Below the pieces are notes generated by a model, which saw nothing but the letters and a program-made list of their open reading frames with translations, did not search any database and was not told the origin of the DNA. DNA of 64,000 bases from Sulfurospirillum tamanense (GTDB taxonomy: Bacteria; Campylobacterota; Campylobacteria; Campylobacterales; Campylobacteraceae): the NCBI RefSeq assembly GCF_016937535.1, contig NZ_JAFHKK010000002.1:1-64000 (forward strand). Direction: 5' to 3'. Position numbers and translations under genes: made by a program. Positions 8,694-17,101 of the stretch are shown in pieces (the stretch's first letter is position 1; the number at the start of each line of letters is the position of its first letter).

Positions 8694-8735
8694 GGGTGAA
8701 AATAGATTTTGCAAAATCTAAAATCTGTTTCACCC
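8694..8735. repeat. Nested inverted repeat upstream of mmuM
   Basis: The outer arms GGGTGAAA (8694-8701) and TTTCACCC (8728-8735) enclose an 18-bp perfect palindrome TAGATTTTGCAAAATCTA (8703-8720). There is no U-run on either strand, so it is not a canonical terminator. It lies in the mmuM leader and after the DUF3047 gene; a regulatory role is possible. Confidence 0.5.
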
Positions 8736-8826
8736 CAAAAGAGCGTTATTTTGTTTTGTAAGGGTAGCCTAGTTTTGTACCTATAAAAGAGGCACTATTG
8801 TTAGTCCATAAAATTGACGAAAAAAT

Positions 8827-9519
8827 TTATTTTATAGAAAAGTGAGAACGTACGATAATGGATGAAATAACCCCTTCACTTTTTCCTTGGGTGTTGTCAG
8901 AATCTGCCATAATTCCTAGTGTCACCTTGCCGCGTGGCGGCGCACCAAAAAAAGTTTCATAATCTTTAAGGATGTTAATACGGTGAGAATTCCAGCTGTT
9001 TAAACTGCTCTGGCAATCTGCTAAAGGAACGATATGCACCTTATCTGTATAGGGACTGACAAAACTTTTTGCTTCAATGGGATAAGGGCTGATGACATAA
9101 GTTAAGGCTGCTTTTGGTGGGTAAGTACCATAAAAAAGTTTAAGAAGATTGTAGAGCACCTTTTCGCTAAAAGTGGCTTCGTTTGGGTCGTACTCCCATG
9201 CTACATAAAGACGGAGCGGGTAGTCGTCACCCTCTTTGTGTTGGGGGCTGCCTTGGATGTCGCATTGGGTAGCTTTCCACCGCATTTCTATGAGTGGAAA
9301 CATTTGGGCATCATAAGTTTTGTTGAGGCGTAGCGCGGAAGCAGAATTGTCTGAAGAGAGTAAAAGGCCATCACTTGAGAGGGCATAAGTGGATTGGCGA
9401 GGGATTTTTTCAAAAGCAATGTGTTCCCATCGCTCAAGAGATTCAAAGCGCTCATCTAAAAAAATCGTAGCATGAAGGGATGAAAAAAATAGACTTAAAG
9501 CAATAAAAACCTGTTTCAT
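8827..9519 (-). CDS. DUF3047 family exported protein
   Basis: A 230-residue protein with a short signal peptide ending near SSLHA (about residue 17), so probably periplasmic. The body matches DUF3047: an early FESLERWEHIAF segment, then EMRWKATQ, YVAWEYDP and the C-terminal GIMADSDNTQG. The family has no established function that I know of. It is encoded alone, with about 200 bases of noncoding DNA on either side. Confidence 0.75.
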   Translation of the reverse strand: MKQVFIALSLFFSSLHATIFLDERFESLERWEHIAFEKIPRQSTYALSSDGLLLSSDNSASALRLNKTYDAQMFPLIEMRWKATQCDIQGSPQHKEGDDYPLRLYVAWEYDPNEATFSEKVLYNLLKLFYGTYPPKAALTYVISPYPIEAKSFVSPYTDKVHIVPLADCQSSLNSWNSHRINILKDYETFFGAPPRGKVTLGIMADSDNTQGKSEGVISSIIVRSHFSIK

Positions 9520-9717
9520 TCTGCAAAGCCTTTGACGAAAAATTTAGAAACAAAAACGGATACTTTATCAGAAAAATAATTTAAAATAACTTTTAAAGAT
9601 AGGATTAATCTTTACATGTAAAGGCATTCAGGAGACTCAAAGAGGGGCTAAAGTACTGTACGTTTTTTAGACGTTACATGTAGCGCCTAGCTTATTCTTA
9701 GCAAAGGGAAAAATCCG
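9520..9717. other. Intergenic region with two copies of the palindrome
   Basis: 198 bases between two divergent genes. It contains an exact TTACATGTAA at 9612 flanked by CT/AG (CTTTACATGTAAAGG) and a one-mismatch copy at 9674. I see no hidden gene and no clear promoter. Confidence 0.5.
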
Positions 9718-10200
9718 ATGACCATCTCTCCCATGACTTCCGAAGATTTTCAACTCTTTTGGCCAGAATTTGAAGCCATTATTAGCGCCCAAGAAACGTA
9801 CGCTTACGACCCAAACATGACTTACGCGGAGGCGTACGCGTTGTGGTGTGAAAGCCCACAACGGTGCTTTGTGGCCAAAGAAGGCGAAGAGGTGCTGGGG
9901 ACATACTATCTCAAGCCCAACGGCATGGGCCCAAGTAGCCATGTGTGTAATTGTGGCTACATGGTAAGCATGCACGCTAGAGGCAAAGGTGTGGCGCGGG
10001 CGTTGTGCGAACACTCCCAAGAAGTAGGCCGAGTTTTGGGCTACCACGCCATGCAGTTTAATGCGGTGGTTTCGGCCAACGCCGTGGCTGTAGCCTTGTG
10101 GCAAACATTGGGTTTTGCTATTGTGGGCACCATTCCCAAAGGCTACAAACACGGAAAGCTCGGGTATGTCAATACCTACGTGATGTACAAGGAGCTTTAG
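9718..10200 (+). CDS. GNAT family N-acetyltransferase
   Basis: Acetyl-CoA-dependent acyltransferase of 160 residues. The GNAT core is clear: a strand GYMVSMHA, then the pyrophosphate-binding loop ARGKGVARALCEHS (about 90-103), and the C-terminal ALWQTLGFAIVGTIPKG motif. The start ATG has AAAGGGA upstream. Its stop codon is part of a 28-bp perfect palindrome. Substrate cannot be told from sequence. Confidence 0.87.
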   Translation: MTISPMTSEDFQLFWPEFEAIISAQETYAYDPNMTYAEAYALWCESPQRCFVAKEGEEVLGTYYLKPNGMGPSSHVCNCGYMVSMHARGKGVARALCEHSQEVGRVLGYHAMQFNAVVSANAVAVALWQTLGFAIVGTIPKGYKHGKLGYVNTYVMYKEL

Positions 10201-10223
10201 CCCTTTACATGTAAAGGGCTAAA
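10196..10223. repeat. 28-bp perfect palindrome between convergent genes
   Basis: Left arm TTTAGCCCTTTACA and right arm TGTAAAGGGCTAAA, centred on a TTACATGTAA copy at 10205. It includes the GNAT stop codon and sits 10 bases from the end of ald. It would fold in RNA, but the T-run is on the 5' side and the A-run on the 3' side on both strands, so it is not a standard intrinsic terminator. Confidence 0.85.
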
Positions 10224-10232
10224 AAAGTAGAG

Positions 10233-11339
10233 TTAAAAGCTCGCGGGTGTAAAGACGAGTCCGAGGCTTTTAGCCACAGCTTCGTTGGTACAGTTGCCTT
10301 GGTGGCAATTAAGACCGTTGAGAAGTCCAGCGTCCGCTTTGAGGGCGGCTTCTAGTCCTTTGTCGGCGATGGAGAGGCCGTATCCAAGGGTGGTTGAGGT
10401 GAGTGCCATGGTTGAGGTGAGCGACACGGCGCCAGGCATGTTGCCCACGCAGTAGTGCACGATGCCTTCTTGGGTGTACGTGGGTGCGTCGTGGTAGGTG
10501 ACTTTGGAGGATTCAAAACATCCCCCTTGGTCGATAGCGACATCTACGATGACCGCGCCTTTTTTCATGACTTTTAAATCCTCAGTTTTGACAAGCTTAG
10601 GCGCACTCGCTCCAGGCAACAGCACCGCGCCGATGACCAAATCCGCTTCTTTAAGCGCGTCTACAAGGTTGCTACGATTGGAGTAAAGCGTCGTGACTTT
10701 GGAGCCAAAAATATCATCATAATACCCAAGGCGCGGCGCGGCAATGTCCATGACCGTCACGTTTGCACCCAGTCCCACGGCCATCTTGCACGCATTCATG
10801 CCCACAACGCCACCACCGATGATGAGCACATTGCCCCGTTTTACACCCGGTACACCACCTAACAACACACCGCGTCCGCCGAAGGGTTTTTCGAGGTATT
10901 TGGCTCCTTCTTGCACGGCTAAACGCCCTGCGATTTCACTCATGGGCGTGAGGCATGGCAAATGGCCATTGCGGTCGGTGATGGTCTCGTACGCTACGGC
11001 ACTAACCCCTTTTTCCATGAGTGCTTTGGCTTGGGCAGGGTCGGCCGCAAGGTGCAAGTAAGTGAAAAGAATTTGGCCTTTTTTAAAGTAATCGTACTCC
11101 CCAGGCAACGGTTCTTTGACTTTGACAATCATATCCGAGGCATCAAATAGGGCGTGTTTGTCCGTTTCGATGCGCGCACCCGCGGCTTCATAAGCATCAT
11201 CTTCAAACCCAGCCCCCTCTCCCGCACCCTTTTCGACGATGAGCGTATGGCCGTGGGCTACATAGGTAGCAACATTTTCAGGCGTAAGCCCAACGCGGTA
11301 TTCGTGAACTTTGATTTCTTTGACTAGACCGATAACCAT
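10233..11339 (-). CDS. ald: Alanine dehydrogenase
   Basis: NAD-dependent alanine dehydrogenase of 368 residues (reversible conversion of L-alanine to pyruvate and ammonium). The N-terminal MVIGLVKEIKVHEYRVGLTP is typical, as are the substrate-site KVKEPL segment (about 72-77), the nucleotide loop IIGGGVVG (about 173) and DVAIDQGG. The length is usual. It lies 12 bases after the NDH-2-like gene, so the two are likely one operon, divergent from an XRE-cupin regulator. Confidence 0.94.
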   Translation of the reverse strand: MVIGLVKEIKVHEYRVGLTPENVATYVAHGHTLIVEKGAGEGAGFEDDAYEAAGARIETDKHALFDASDMIVKVKEPLPGEYDYFKKGQILFTYLHLAADPAQAKALMEKGVSAVAYETITDRNGHLPCLTPMSEIAGRLAVQEGAKYLEKPFGGRGVLLGGVPGVKRGNVLIIGGGVVGMNACKMAVGLGANVTVMDIAAPRLGYYDDIFGSKVTTLYSNRSNLVDALKEADLVIGAVLLPGASAPKLVKTEDLKVMKKGAVIVDVAIDQGGCFESSKVTYHDAPTYTQEGIVHYCVGNMPGAVSLTSTMALTSTTLGYGLSIADKGLEAALKADAGLLNGLNCHQGNCTNEAVAKSLGLVFTPASF

Positions 11340-11351
11340 AAGAGACTCCTG

Positions 11352-12458
11352 TTAAAAGATACGCGTGTGCAAGCGACACACAAGGCGTTTGACGAGGTAA
11401 GCGGGTTTTCCCCAAAGAGGCACTCCAAAAGAGAGTCCCGCGGCATTTTTTCCTCCAAGATCCACTAAAACCCCCTTATTGATGACGGGTTTTGGGCGCG
11501 GTAAGGCACGTTTGGCCAAAAGGGCTTTGAGAGTTTTGGCAACGTGTTTGGCTTGCTGTTTGGCCACTTGGGCCGTGGGCAGGTTTTGGTTGCCGTTAGC
11601 ATCGTACGAACACACGATGTCGCCAAGGGCAAAGATACTTTCAAGCCCACGCACGCGGTAGTGAGCATCCGTTTCCACAAGCCCATGGGGTGTAAGAGGT
11701 AGAGCGGGTGTGAAAGTTGGAAGAGTTGGGCTCACACCAATGACAAAAAGAGCTAGAGAAAAGGGCACTTCGCGCTCATCGCTTAATCGAAGAATCCTAT
11801 CATTGACTGCGGTAACAAAAGCACCATGGTAGCGTTTGATGCGCAAGGTTTCACAAGCTTTCAGAGCGGCTTTGGTGAGGTGAGCGTCCATGCCTGGAAG
11901 TGGGGTGGGTTTTTGCTCCACCAACGCGATGTGCACATGGGGAAAGCGTTTGGCTTTTTGGGCCAACTCTAGGGCAATTTCTGCCCCGCTAAGTCCGCCG
12001 CCAATGATGGCGATAGTGTGCTCGTGCTCTTTATCTTCAAAAAGTGCTTCGGTGCGTTTTTTGGCTTCTTGTAAGTGGCTTGGAAGCTTGACGTCGATGG
12101 TGTGAGCGTGGATATTTTCGATTTGTTTAGGGAAAAACGAGGTACATCCTGTGGCAACCACCAAGGTGTCATAAGAGAAGGTTTCGTTTTCGGTGTAGAC
12201 GTGTTTGGTGAGAGGGTCTACATGCGTGACGCGCTCTTGCACAAAGTCCGCCCCGTATTTGGTGCAAAAACGTCCCAAATCGTAGGCTACTTCCTCGAAA
12301 GGCAAATCGCCCGCCAAGTAGCGGTGGAGCTTGGCTTGGACAAGGTGTACAGGGGATGCATCGATGAGTGTAATGCGAAGGTTGGGAGTACGTGCAAGCT
12401 GAAACACAAGGGTGGTTCCCGCGTAGCCGCCTCCGATAATAACAAGAGAGTGTTGCAT
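11352..12458 (-). CDS. FAD-dependent pyridine nucleotide oxidoreductase (NDH-2-like)
   Basis: A 368-residue flavoprotein with two dinucleotide-binding folds: FAD loop VIIGGGYAGTT at the N-terminus and a second loop AIIGGGLSGAEIALELA at about 155. The ALGDIV motif near 283 binds FAD. This resembles type II NADH dehydrogenases, which reoxidise NADH at the membrane quinone pool. ATG 12458 is preferred to ATG 12485 because AAGGA precedes it. Pairing with ald suggests it reoxidises NADH formed from alanine, which is inference. No transmembrane helix is evident. Confidence 0.8.
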   Translation of the reverse strand: MQHSLVIIGGGYAGTTLVFQLARTPNLRITLIDASPVHLVQAKLHRYLAGDLPFEEVAYDLGRFCTKYGADFVQERVTHVDPLTKHVYTENETFSYDTLVVATGCTSFFPKQIENIHAHTIDVKLPSHLQEAKKRTEALFEDKEHEHTIAIIGGGLSGAEIALELAQKAKRFPHVHIALVEQKPTPLPGMDAHLTKAALKACETLRIKRYHGAFVTAVNDRILRLSDEREVPFSLALFVIGVSPTLPTFTPALPLTPHGLVETDAHYRVRGLESIFALGDIVCSYDANGNQNLPTAQVAKQQAKHVAKTLKALLAKRALPRPKPVINKGVLVDLGGKNAAGLSFGVPLWGKPAYLVKRLVCRLHTRIF

Positions 12459-12521
12459 CGTTGAATCCTTGCTGTTGTAATTCACGAAAAGTATAACAAA
12501 AAAAGAGAGAGATGCGTGCTA

Positions 12522-12585
12522 AAAATTTAATCATACTAAAATAAATTTAGTTTTGTTGATGGTTATGTTACTTAAATTAAATTTT
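12522..12585. promoter_or_regulatory. Inverted repeats in the divergent ndh-like/XRE-cupin promoter region
   Basis: ACTAAA-ATAAA-TTTAGT at 12535-12551, and a wider pair AAAATTTAAT (12522-12531) with ATTAAATTTT (12576-12585). Their place between divergent promoters fits operators for the XRE-cupin regulator. Confidence 0.4.
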
Positions 12586-12650
12586 ACTTCATGGGTGCTA
12601 AAGCCAAAAAGGGTTACAATGGCTAAAAAGATTCTTAAGAAGAGGCTAAA

Positions 12651-13226
12651 ATGGAAGAAGAGTTTAGCGTAGGTAAAACCGTCAAAACGTTGCGCTTGGC
12701 GCAAAGTATGAGCGCCAAAGACCTTGCTACGCAAGCTGGCATTTCCTATGGGATGCTCTCTCAGCTTGAAAACGGCTCCACGCAAGGTTCGGTAGAAACC
12801 TTGCGCCGCATTGCCAAGGTGTTAGATGTGACCCTTGCCCAACTCTTTGCCGATGAAGAAAGTCCCTTGGCCTCTGGTGACGAATCTGCCCTCATTGTGC
12901 GTAAAAACGCCCGCAAAACCATCTCCTTTCCTGACCCGCTTTACTCCTGTCAACTGCTTACACCTAATCTGCAAGGGAACATCGAATTTGTTTTGGTGAC
13001 TTTGCAGCCGGGCCGCATCACCGAAGAAATCTTGCCCCACACCCGCGGGGGCGAAGAGTGCGATTATGTGCTTGAGGGGGTCATTGAAGTGACCCTTGGA
13101 GAGAAGGCCTTTACGCTGTATGCGGGGGATTGTATCCGTTTTGACCCTTCCATGCCCCATAAAATCGAAAACAAAGGCGACCACGTAGCGACGTACATCA
13201 GTGCTATCACGCCGCCCTCTTTTTAG
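12651..13226 (+). CDS. XRE-family transcriptional regulator with cupin domain
   Basis: A 191-residue DNA-binding protein. The HTH (about 8-62) carries SAKDLATQAGISYGMLSQLE, and the C-terminal cupin barrel (about 110-185) carries HTRGGEECDYVLEG and GDCIRFDPSMPHKIEN. The class (PuuR/SinR-like) usually senses a small metabolite and acts on the adjacent genes. It is divergent from the NDH-2/alanine dehydrogenase operon, so alanine or a related amine is a reasonable guess for the effector. The start ATG follows AAGAAGAGG. Confidence 0.88.
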   Translation: MEEEFSVGKTVKTLRLAQSMSAKDLATQAGISYGMLSQLENGSTQGSVETLRRIAKVLDVTLAQLFADEESPLASGDESALIVRKNARKTISFPDPLYSCQLLTPNLQGNIEFVLVTLQPGRITEEILPHTRGGEECDYVLEGVIEVTLGEKAFTLYAGDCIRFDPSMPHKIENKGDHVATYISAITPPSF

Positions 13227-13241
13227 TCTTACATGTAAAGG

Positions 13242-14534
13242 TTAGGATGAGACTTGAGGGGAAGGTCGGTCGATAAAATAGCCTTGTGAAAAGTCAATGC
13301 CTAAAGTTTTTACCGCCGAGAGTACCGTGCTGGAGTGGACAAATTCTGCCACGGTTTGAATGCCAAGTTTTTTAGAAAAATCCACAATCGTTTCCACAAT
13401 CATTTGCGCGTTTTTATCCACATCAATGTTTTTAATGAGGCTACCGTCGATTTTGATGAAGTCGGGGTTGAGTTTGATGATGTAGGAGAAGTTGGAAAAT
13501 CCACTGCCAAAATCGTCGATGGCAACCTTGGCGCCGTGGCGTCTGATTTCATTAAAAAAGCGCACCACTTCGGCAAAATCATGCACTTGGTCAGATTCAA
13601 GGAGCTCAAACGTGACTCGCTCTCCCAAGGCTGAGTCTTTGAGTTTTGTGATGATGAACTCGGAAATGTGCGGGTTAATGATGTCTTCAAAGGAGAGGTT
13701 GACGCTAAAATCAAAAGGGTCTTTGGTAAAGATTTCAAAGCTTTTTTCGATGATGGTGGTGGTGATTTTGTCGTACACCTTGATGGTTTTGGCTACAGGG
13801 ATGAAATTGTTGGGCGAGTGAATGATGCCTTCTTTGTCGACCAAACGCGAGAGGGTTTCAAACTTGACGATTTTTCCTGTTTTGTTGTCTATAATGGGCT
13901 GGAAGTAGGGCACAATACCTGAAGATTCGACGATAGCTTTTCGGATTTTGGTGGCGTATTTTAAATTGGCTTCATACTCCTTGGAGAGTTGCATCATGTC
14001 TTCGTAAATCCAAAATTTTAAGCGTTTTTCTTTGGCGTATTTGAGTGCCATGTTGACTTTTGAGAAGATGTCGTCTTGTTCGTAGCTCACGCACGAAGAA
14101 AAAGTACAATCCACAAAAATTTCTGTTTGAGCGTATTGGTAGCACAGGTGTGAAAAGCGTTGGATTAAGATGCCTAAATACTCCCTTAGAGCATAAAAGT
14201 TCATCTTTTCATGTTTTAAAATGGCAAACTCATCACCAGCGATACGGTAGACTTTGGCGTCTTTAAATTCATCTTTAAGGGTTGTGGCAAAAGATTCTAG
14301 AACAAAATCACCGACGATAAATCCGTAAAAATCATTTAAAAGTTTGAAGTTGTCAATGTCTACAACGATGAGGGTAAAGTCGTTCATTTCCTCAAGGTCA
14401 TAGCGAAGTTTATAAAGGTTGGGAAGAGAGGTGAGCGTGTCAATGTAAAATTGGCTTAAGAGTTTTTTTCGGGTGAGTTCAAGTTCGCAAGAAAGTTCCT
14501 GAATGCGTGCTTCAAGCATACGCTGTTGCTCCAC
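13242..14534 (-). CDS. GGDEF and EAL domain protein
   Basis: Cyclic-di-GMP signalling protein of 430 residues: a short coiled coil, a GGDEF domain (about 30-185) with active-site motif AGDEF, then an EAL domain (about 200-430). In the EAL domain the signature is ETLSR rather than EALxR, but the catalytic set looks intact: FSVNLS, FELLES, IDDFGSG, KIDGSL, TVAEFV and QGYF. Both activities are therefore possible. GTG 14534 has a good AGAGGAG six bases upstream; an ATG at 14582 would add 16 residues and lacks a ribosome site. No sensor domain is present. Confidence 0.85.
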   Translation of the reverse strand: MEQQRMLEARIQELSCELELTRKKLLSQFYIDTLTSLPNLYKLRYDLEEMNDFTLIVVDIDNFKLLNDFYGFIVGDFVLESFATTLKDEFKDAKVYRIAGDEFAILKHEKMNFYALREYLGILIQRFSHLCYQYAQTEIFVDCTFSSCVSYEQDDIFSKVNMALKYAKEKRLKFWIYEDMMQLSKEYEANLKYATKIRKAIVESSGIVPYFQPIIDNKTGKIVKFETLSRLVDKEGIIHSPNNFIPVAKTIKVYDKITTTIIEKSFEIFTKDPFDFSVNLSFEDIINPHISEFIITKLKDSALGERVTFELLESDQVHDFAEVVRFFNEIRRHGAKVAIDDFGSGFSNFSYIIKLNPDFIKIDGSLIKNIDVDKNAQMIVETIVDFSKKLGIQTVAEFVHSSTVLSAVKTLGIDFSQGYFIDRPSPQVSS

Positions 14535-14707
14535 AATTAACTCCTCTGTCAAAATCTTGAAAAGATTGTAACAAAGCTTCATAAAAAAAGAGATTATGTG
14601 CCTTATTTGTTAAAAATGATGAGCAAGGGTTAAGCTTACATGTAAGCATCTCGCAGTTGACAACAAAGCGCAAATAGCAGTAAGATTCCCATCAAAAAGG
14701 CCCCTTT

Positions 14708-15700
14708 ATGCACGCATTCATTCATGCTCTTCCCAAAGCCGAACTGCACGTTCATCTTGAAGGCACCCTAGAGCCCGAACTCTTGTTGCGCTTGGCTCAA
14801 AAACACGGCATCCCCACGCCCTATGAAAGTGTCGAAGCGGCGCGCACGGCATACCAGTTTGACTCCTTGCAGTCTTTTTTAAACCTCTATTACAAGGGCG
14901 CGGATGTGTTGCGTGACGCGGAGGATTTTTACACCCTCACATGGGAGTACCTCACCCGCGCCCACGCGCAAAATGTCTGCCATGTGGAGCCCTTTTTCGA
15001 CCCCCAAACCCACACCGCTAGAGACATCCCTTTGGACGCAGTGTTTGAGGGCATCACGGGGGCGCTACGCCAGGGGGAGAAAGAGTTTGGCATCACATCG
15101 GGGTTGATTTTGTGTTTTTTGCGCGACCTGAGCGAAGAAGCGGCACTGGCCACCTTTGAAGCGGCCTTGCCTTTTCGCGACCAGTTTGTGGGTGTGGGGC
15201 TAGACTCCGCGGAAGTGGGTAATCCGCCCAGTAAATTTACCCGCGTCTTTGCCAACGCCAAGGCCGAGGGCTTACACCTTGTGGCCCATGCGGGCGAAGA
15301 GGGTGACAGCAGTTATATTTGGGACGCGCTGAACGCTTTACATGTAACGCGCATCGACCACGGCATCGCGTGTGAACAAGACCCTGTGTTGGTGGCCTAT
15401 TTGCGTGAACATGCCATCCCTTTGACAGTGTGTCCCCTTTCTAACCTCAAACTCAAAGCAGTGCCAAGTATGAAAGAGCACAATATTTTGCGCTTGCTAA
15501 AAGAGGGGGTGTGCGTCACGGTAAACTCCGATGACCCTGCCTATTTTGGCGGGTACATGAACGAAAACTACGAAGCGTTAGTAACCCATTTGGGTGCGAC
15601 TAAAGAAGAACTAAAAGCCCTTACATGTAACAGTTTTCGCGCCTCCTTTTTGGGCGAAAAAGACAAGCAAGCCCATCTGGCGCGCGTGGAGAGTATGTGA
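14708..15700 (+). CDS. add: Adenine/adenosine deaminase family protein
   Basis: Zinc amidohydrolase of 330 residues. Metal and catalytic motifs are present: HVHLEG (about 16-21), HAGEEG (about 196), RIDHGI and NSDDPAYFGG. The segments DSLQSFLNLYY, FFDPQTHT, GLDSAEVGNPP and PLTVCPLSN are those I associate with the adenine deaminase branch (Aah1 type) rather than true adenosine deaminase, so adenine to hypoxanthine is the more likely reaction. Two TTACATGTAA copies fall in the gene, at 15338 and 15621, in different reading frames. It is followed immediately by sigZ. Confidence 0.88.
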   Translation: MHAFIHALPKAELHVHLEGTLEPELLLRLAQKHGIPTPYESVEAARTAYQFDSLQSFLNLYYKGADVLRDAEDFYTLTWEYLTRAHAQNVCHVEPFFDPQTHTARDIPLDAVFEGITGALRQGEKEFGITSGLILCFLRDLSEEAALATFEAALPFRDQFVGVGLDSAEVGNPPSKFTRVFANAKAEGLHLVAHAGEEGDSSYIWDALNALHVTRIDHGIACEQDPVLVAYLREHAIPLTVCPLSNLKLKAVPSMKEHNILRLLKEGVCVTVNSDDPAYFGGYMNENYEALVTHLGATKEELKALTCNSFRASFLGEKDKQAHLARVESM

Positions 15701-15701
15701 G

Positions 15702-16238
15702 ATGGAAGAGGCATTTTTAGCCCACCAAAAAGCCCTTTTGGGGTACGTGTACAAGCGGGTGAAAGACAAGCACATTGCTCAAGACATCGTGCAAGAAGTT
15801 TACCTCAAAGCCCTAGAAAAACAGACAACATTGCGTTCACCTGAACGTTTGGTGGGGTGGTTGTACACAATTGCGGCCCATGCGATTGTAGATTTTTACC
15901 GCGCCAAATCTCCCGCGTTGCCCCTTTGCGATGACCACGCCCAGCCCCAAGTGCGCAAAGAATCCTTGGAAGAATTAAGTGCGTGCGTGGAGCCACTGCT
16001 TGCTTTGTTGCCGAAGCATCATGCCCTTGCTTTGCGCTTGTATGAGCTAGAAGGCCTTTCGCAAAACGCCATTGCAAAGGAGTTAAACCTCTCTTTATCC
16101 GCCACCAAATCCCGCATTTTACGGGGCAGAAAACAACTCAAAGAGCGTTTATTGGCGTGCTGTGAGATTGAATACGTGCGTGGCAAAGTGGCAGGATTTA
16201 CCCCACGAAAGGACTGCGATAGCACGTGTGCGTGCTAA
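15702..16238 (+). CDS. sigZ: ECF sigma factor of the SigZ type
   Basis: RNA polymerase sigma factor of 178 residues with region 2 (about 10-70, including AQDIVQEVYLKAL and GWLYTIAAHAIVDFYRAK) and region 4 (about 105-150, AIAKELNLSLSATKSRILRGR). The C-terminal tail carries cysteines C153, C154, C172, C176 and C178, a feature of SigZ-like factors. Its start lies one base after the deaminase stop, and arsM follows 62 bases later. No anti-sigma factor is adjacent, so the cysteine tail may be the sensor, possibly for arsenite or another thiophilic metal (inference). Confidence 0.85.
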   Translation: MEEAFLAHQKALLGYVYKRVKDKHIAQDIVQEVYLKALEKQTTLRSPERLVGWLYTIAAHAIVDFYRAKSPALPLCDDHAQPQVRKESLEELSACVEPLLALLPKHHALALRLYELEGLSQNAIAKELNLSLSATKSRILRGRKQLKERLLACCEIEYVRGKVAGFTPRKDCDSTCAC

Positions 16239-16300
16239 GGGTTGCATCTTTTTTGCTCTTTTTCCGTCTTTACATGTAAAGCATTCACAAAGGAGAAAAG

Positions 16301-17068
16301 ATGATAACGACCAAAGAGCAACTTTACGAAGAGGTGCGTACGGTGTACGGGGAAATTGCCCAAGGTAAGCGTTGCGGATGTGGGCCAAGTTGTTGCGGGG
16401 ACGCACAAGCGCAAAGTTTGGGGTTGGGTTACAGTGCCACAGCCTTGGCTTCGGTGCCAAAAGAGGCCAACAAGGGGCTAGGATGTGGAAATCCCACGGC
16501 CATAGCAAGCCTCAAAAAAGGCGAAGTAGTGGTGGATTTGGGCAGTGGCGCGGGACTTGACGCGTTTTTGGCGGCGCACCACGTGGGCGAAGAAGGGCGA
16601 GTGATTGGCGTGGACATGACCCCGCAAATGCTCACTAAAGCCCGCGAAAACGCCCGTAAAGGAGCGTATCAACACGTCGAGTTTCGCCTAGGGGAAATCG
16701 AAAACTTGCCCATTGCTAATGGCGTGGTGGATGTGATTATTTCCAACTGCGTCATCAACCTCTCCCCTGACAAACCCCGCGTGTTTAAAGAAGCCTACCG
16801 CGTGCTAAAACCTGGCGGCCGCTTGGCTATCTCAGACATGGTAGCCCTAGCGCCATTGCCTGAGATTTTAGCCCAAGACATCGCCTTGTACACAGGATGT
16901 TTAGCGGGGGCGTCGGTGGTGGGTGAACTGGAAAACCTGCTCACCTCCTGCGGGTTTGAAGCGGTTTGCATTACCCCAAAACACACTACCACCTGCGGCA
17001 CAGGCCAAGAGCGCATTGAAGACTACGTGGTTTCAGCGACCATCGAAGCGGTGAAGCCAAAACCGTAG
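16301..17068 (+). CDS. arsM: Arsenite S-adenosylmethionine methyltransferase
   Basis: Cytoplasmic enzyme of 255 residues that methylates arsenite stepwise using S-adenosylmethionine. The SAM loop is VVDLGSGAGLD (77-87), followed by VIGVDMTPQML. The arsenic-ligand cysteines of the family are visible as C62 (LGCGNP), C150 (SNCVINLSP) and C200 (YTGCLAGA), and an N-terminal cluster C25, C27, C31, C32 is also present. AAAGGAGAAAAG precedes the ATG. Next to sigZ, this forms a likely arsenic or thiophilic-metal response unit. Confidence 0.93.
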   Translation: MITTKEQLYEEVRTVYGEIAQGKRCGCGPSCCGDAQAQSLGLGYSATALASVPKEANKGLGCGNPTAIASLKKGEVVVDLGSGAGLDAFLAAHHVGEEGRVIGVDMTPQMLTKARENARKGAYQHVEFRLGEIENLPIANGVVDVIISNCVINLSPDKPRVFKEAYRVLKPGGRLAISDMVALAPLPEILAQDIALYTGCLAGASVVGELENLLTSCGFEAVCITPKHTTTCGTGQERIEDYVVSATIEAVKPKP

Positions 17069-17074
17069 TATAAT
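17069..17074 (+). promoter_or_regulatory. -10 box of the antiporter gene
   Basis: TATAAT followed by GCG, directly after the arsM stop and 28 bases before the antiporter ATG. The same TATAATGCG sequence recurs at 41553 and 42687. Confidence 0.55.
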
Positions 17075-17101
17075 GCGCAAAATTCTTCTAAGGCGAGCAA
17101 A

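Noticed and set aside
8694-8735. SAM or other known riboswitch upstream of mmuM
   Set aside because: No multi-helix junction or conserved riboswitch core is recognisable, only nested palindromes.
10196-10223. Reading the 28-bp palindrome as a bidirectional intrinsic terminator
   Set aside because: On both strands the T-run precedes the stem and the A-run follows it, opposite to what an intrinsic terminator needs.
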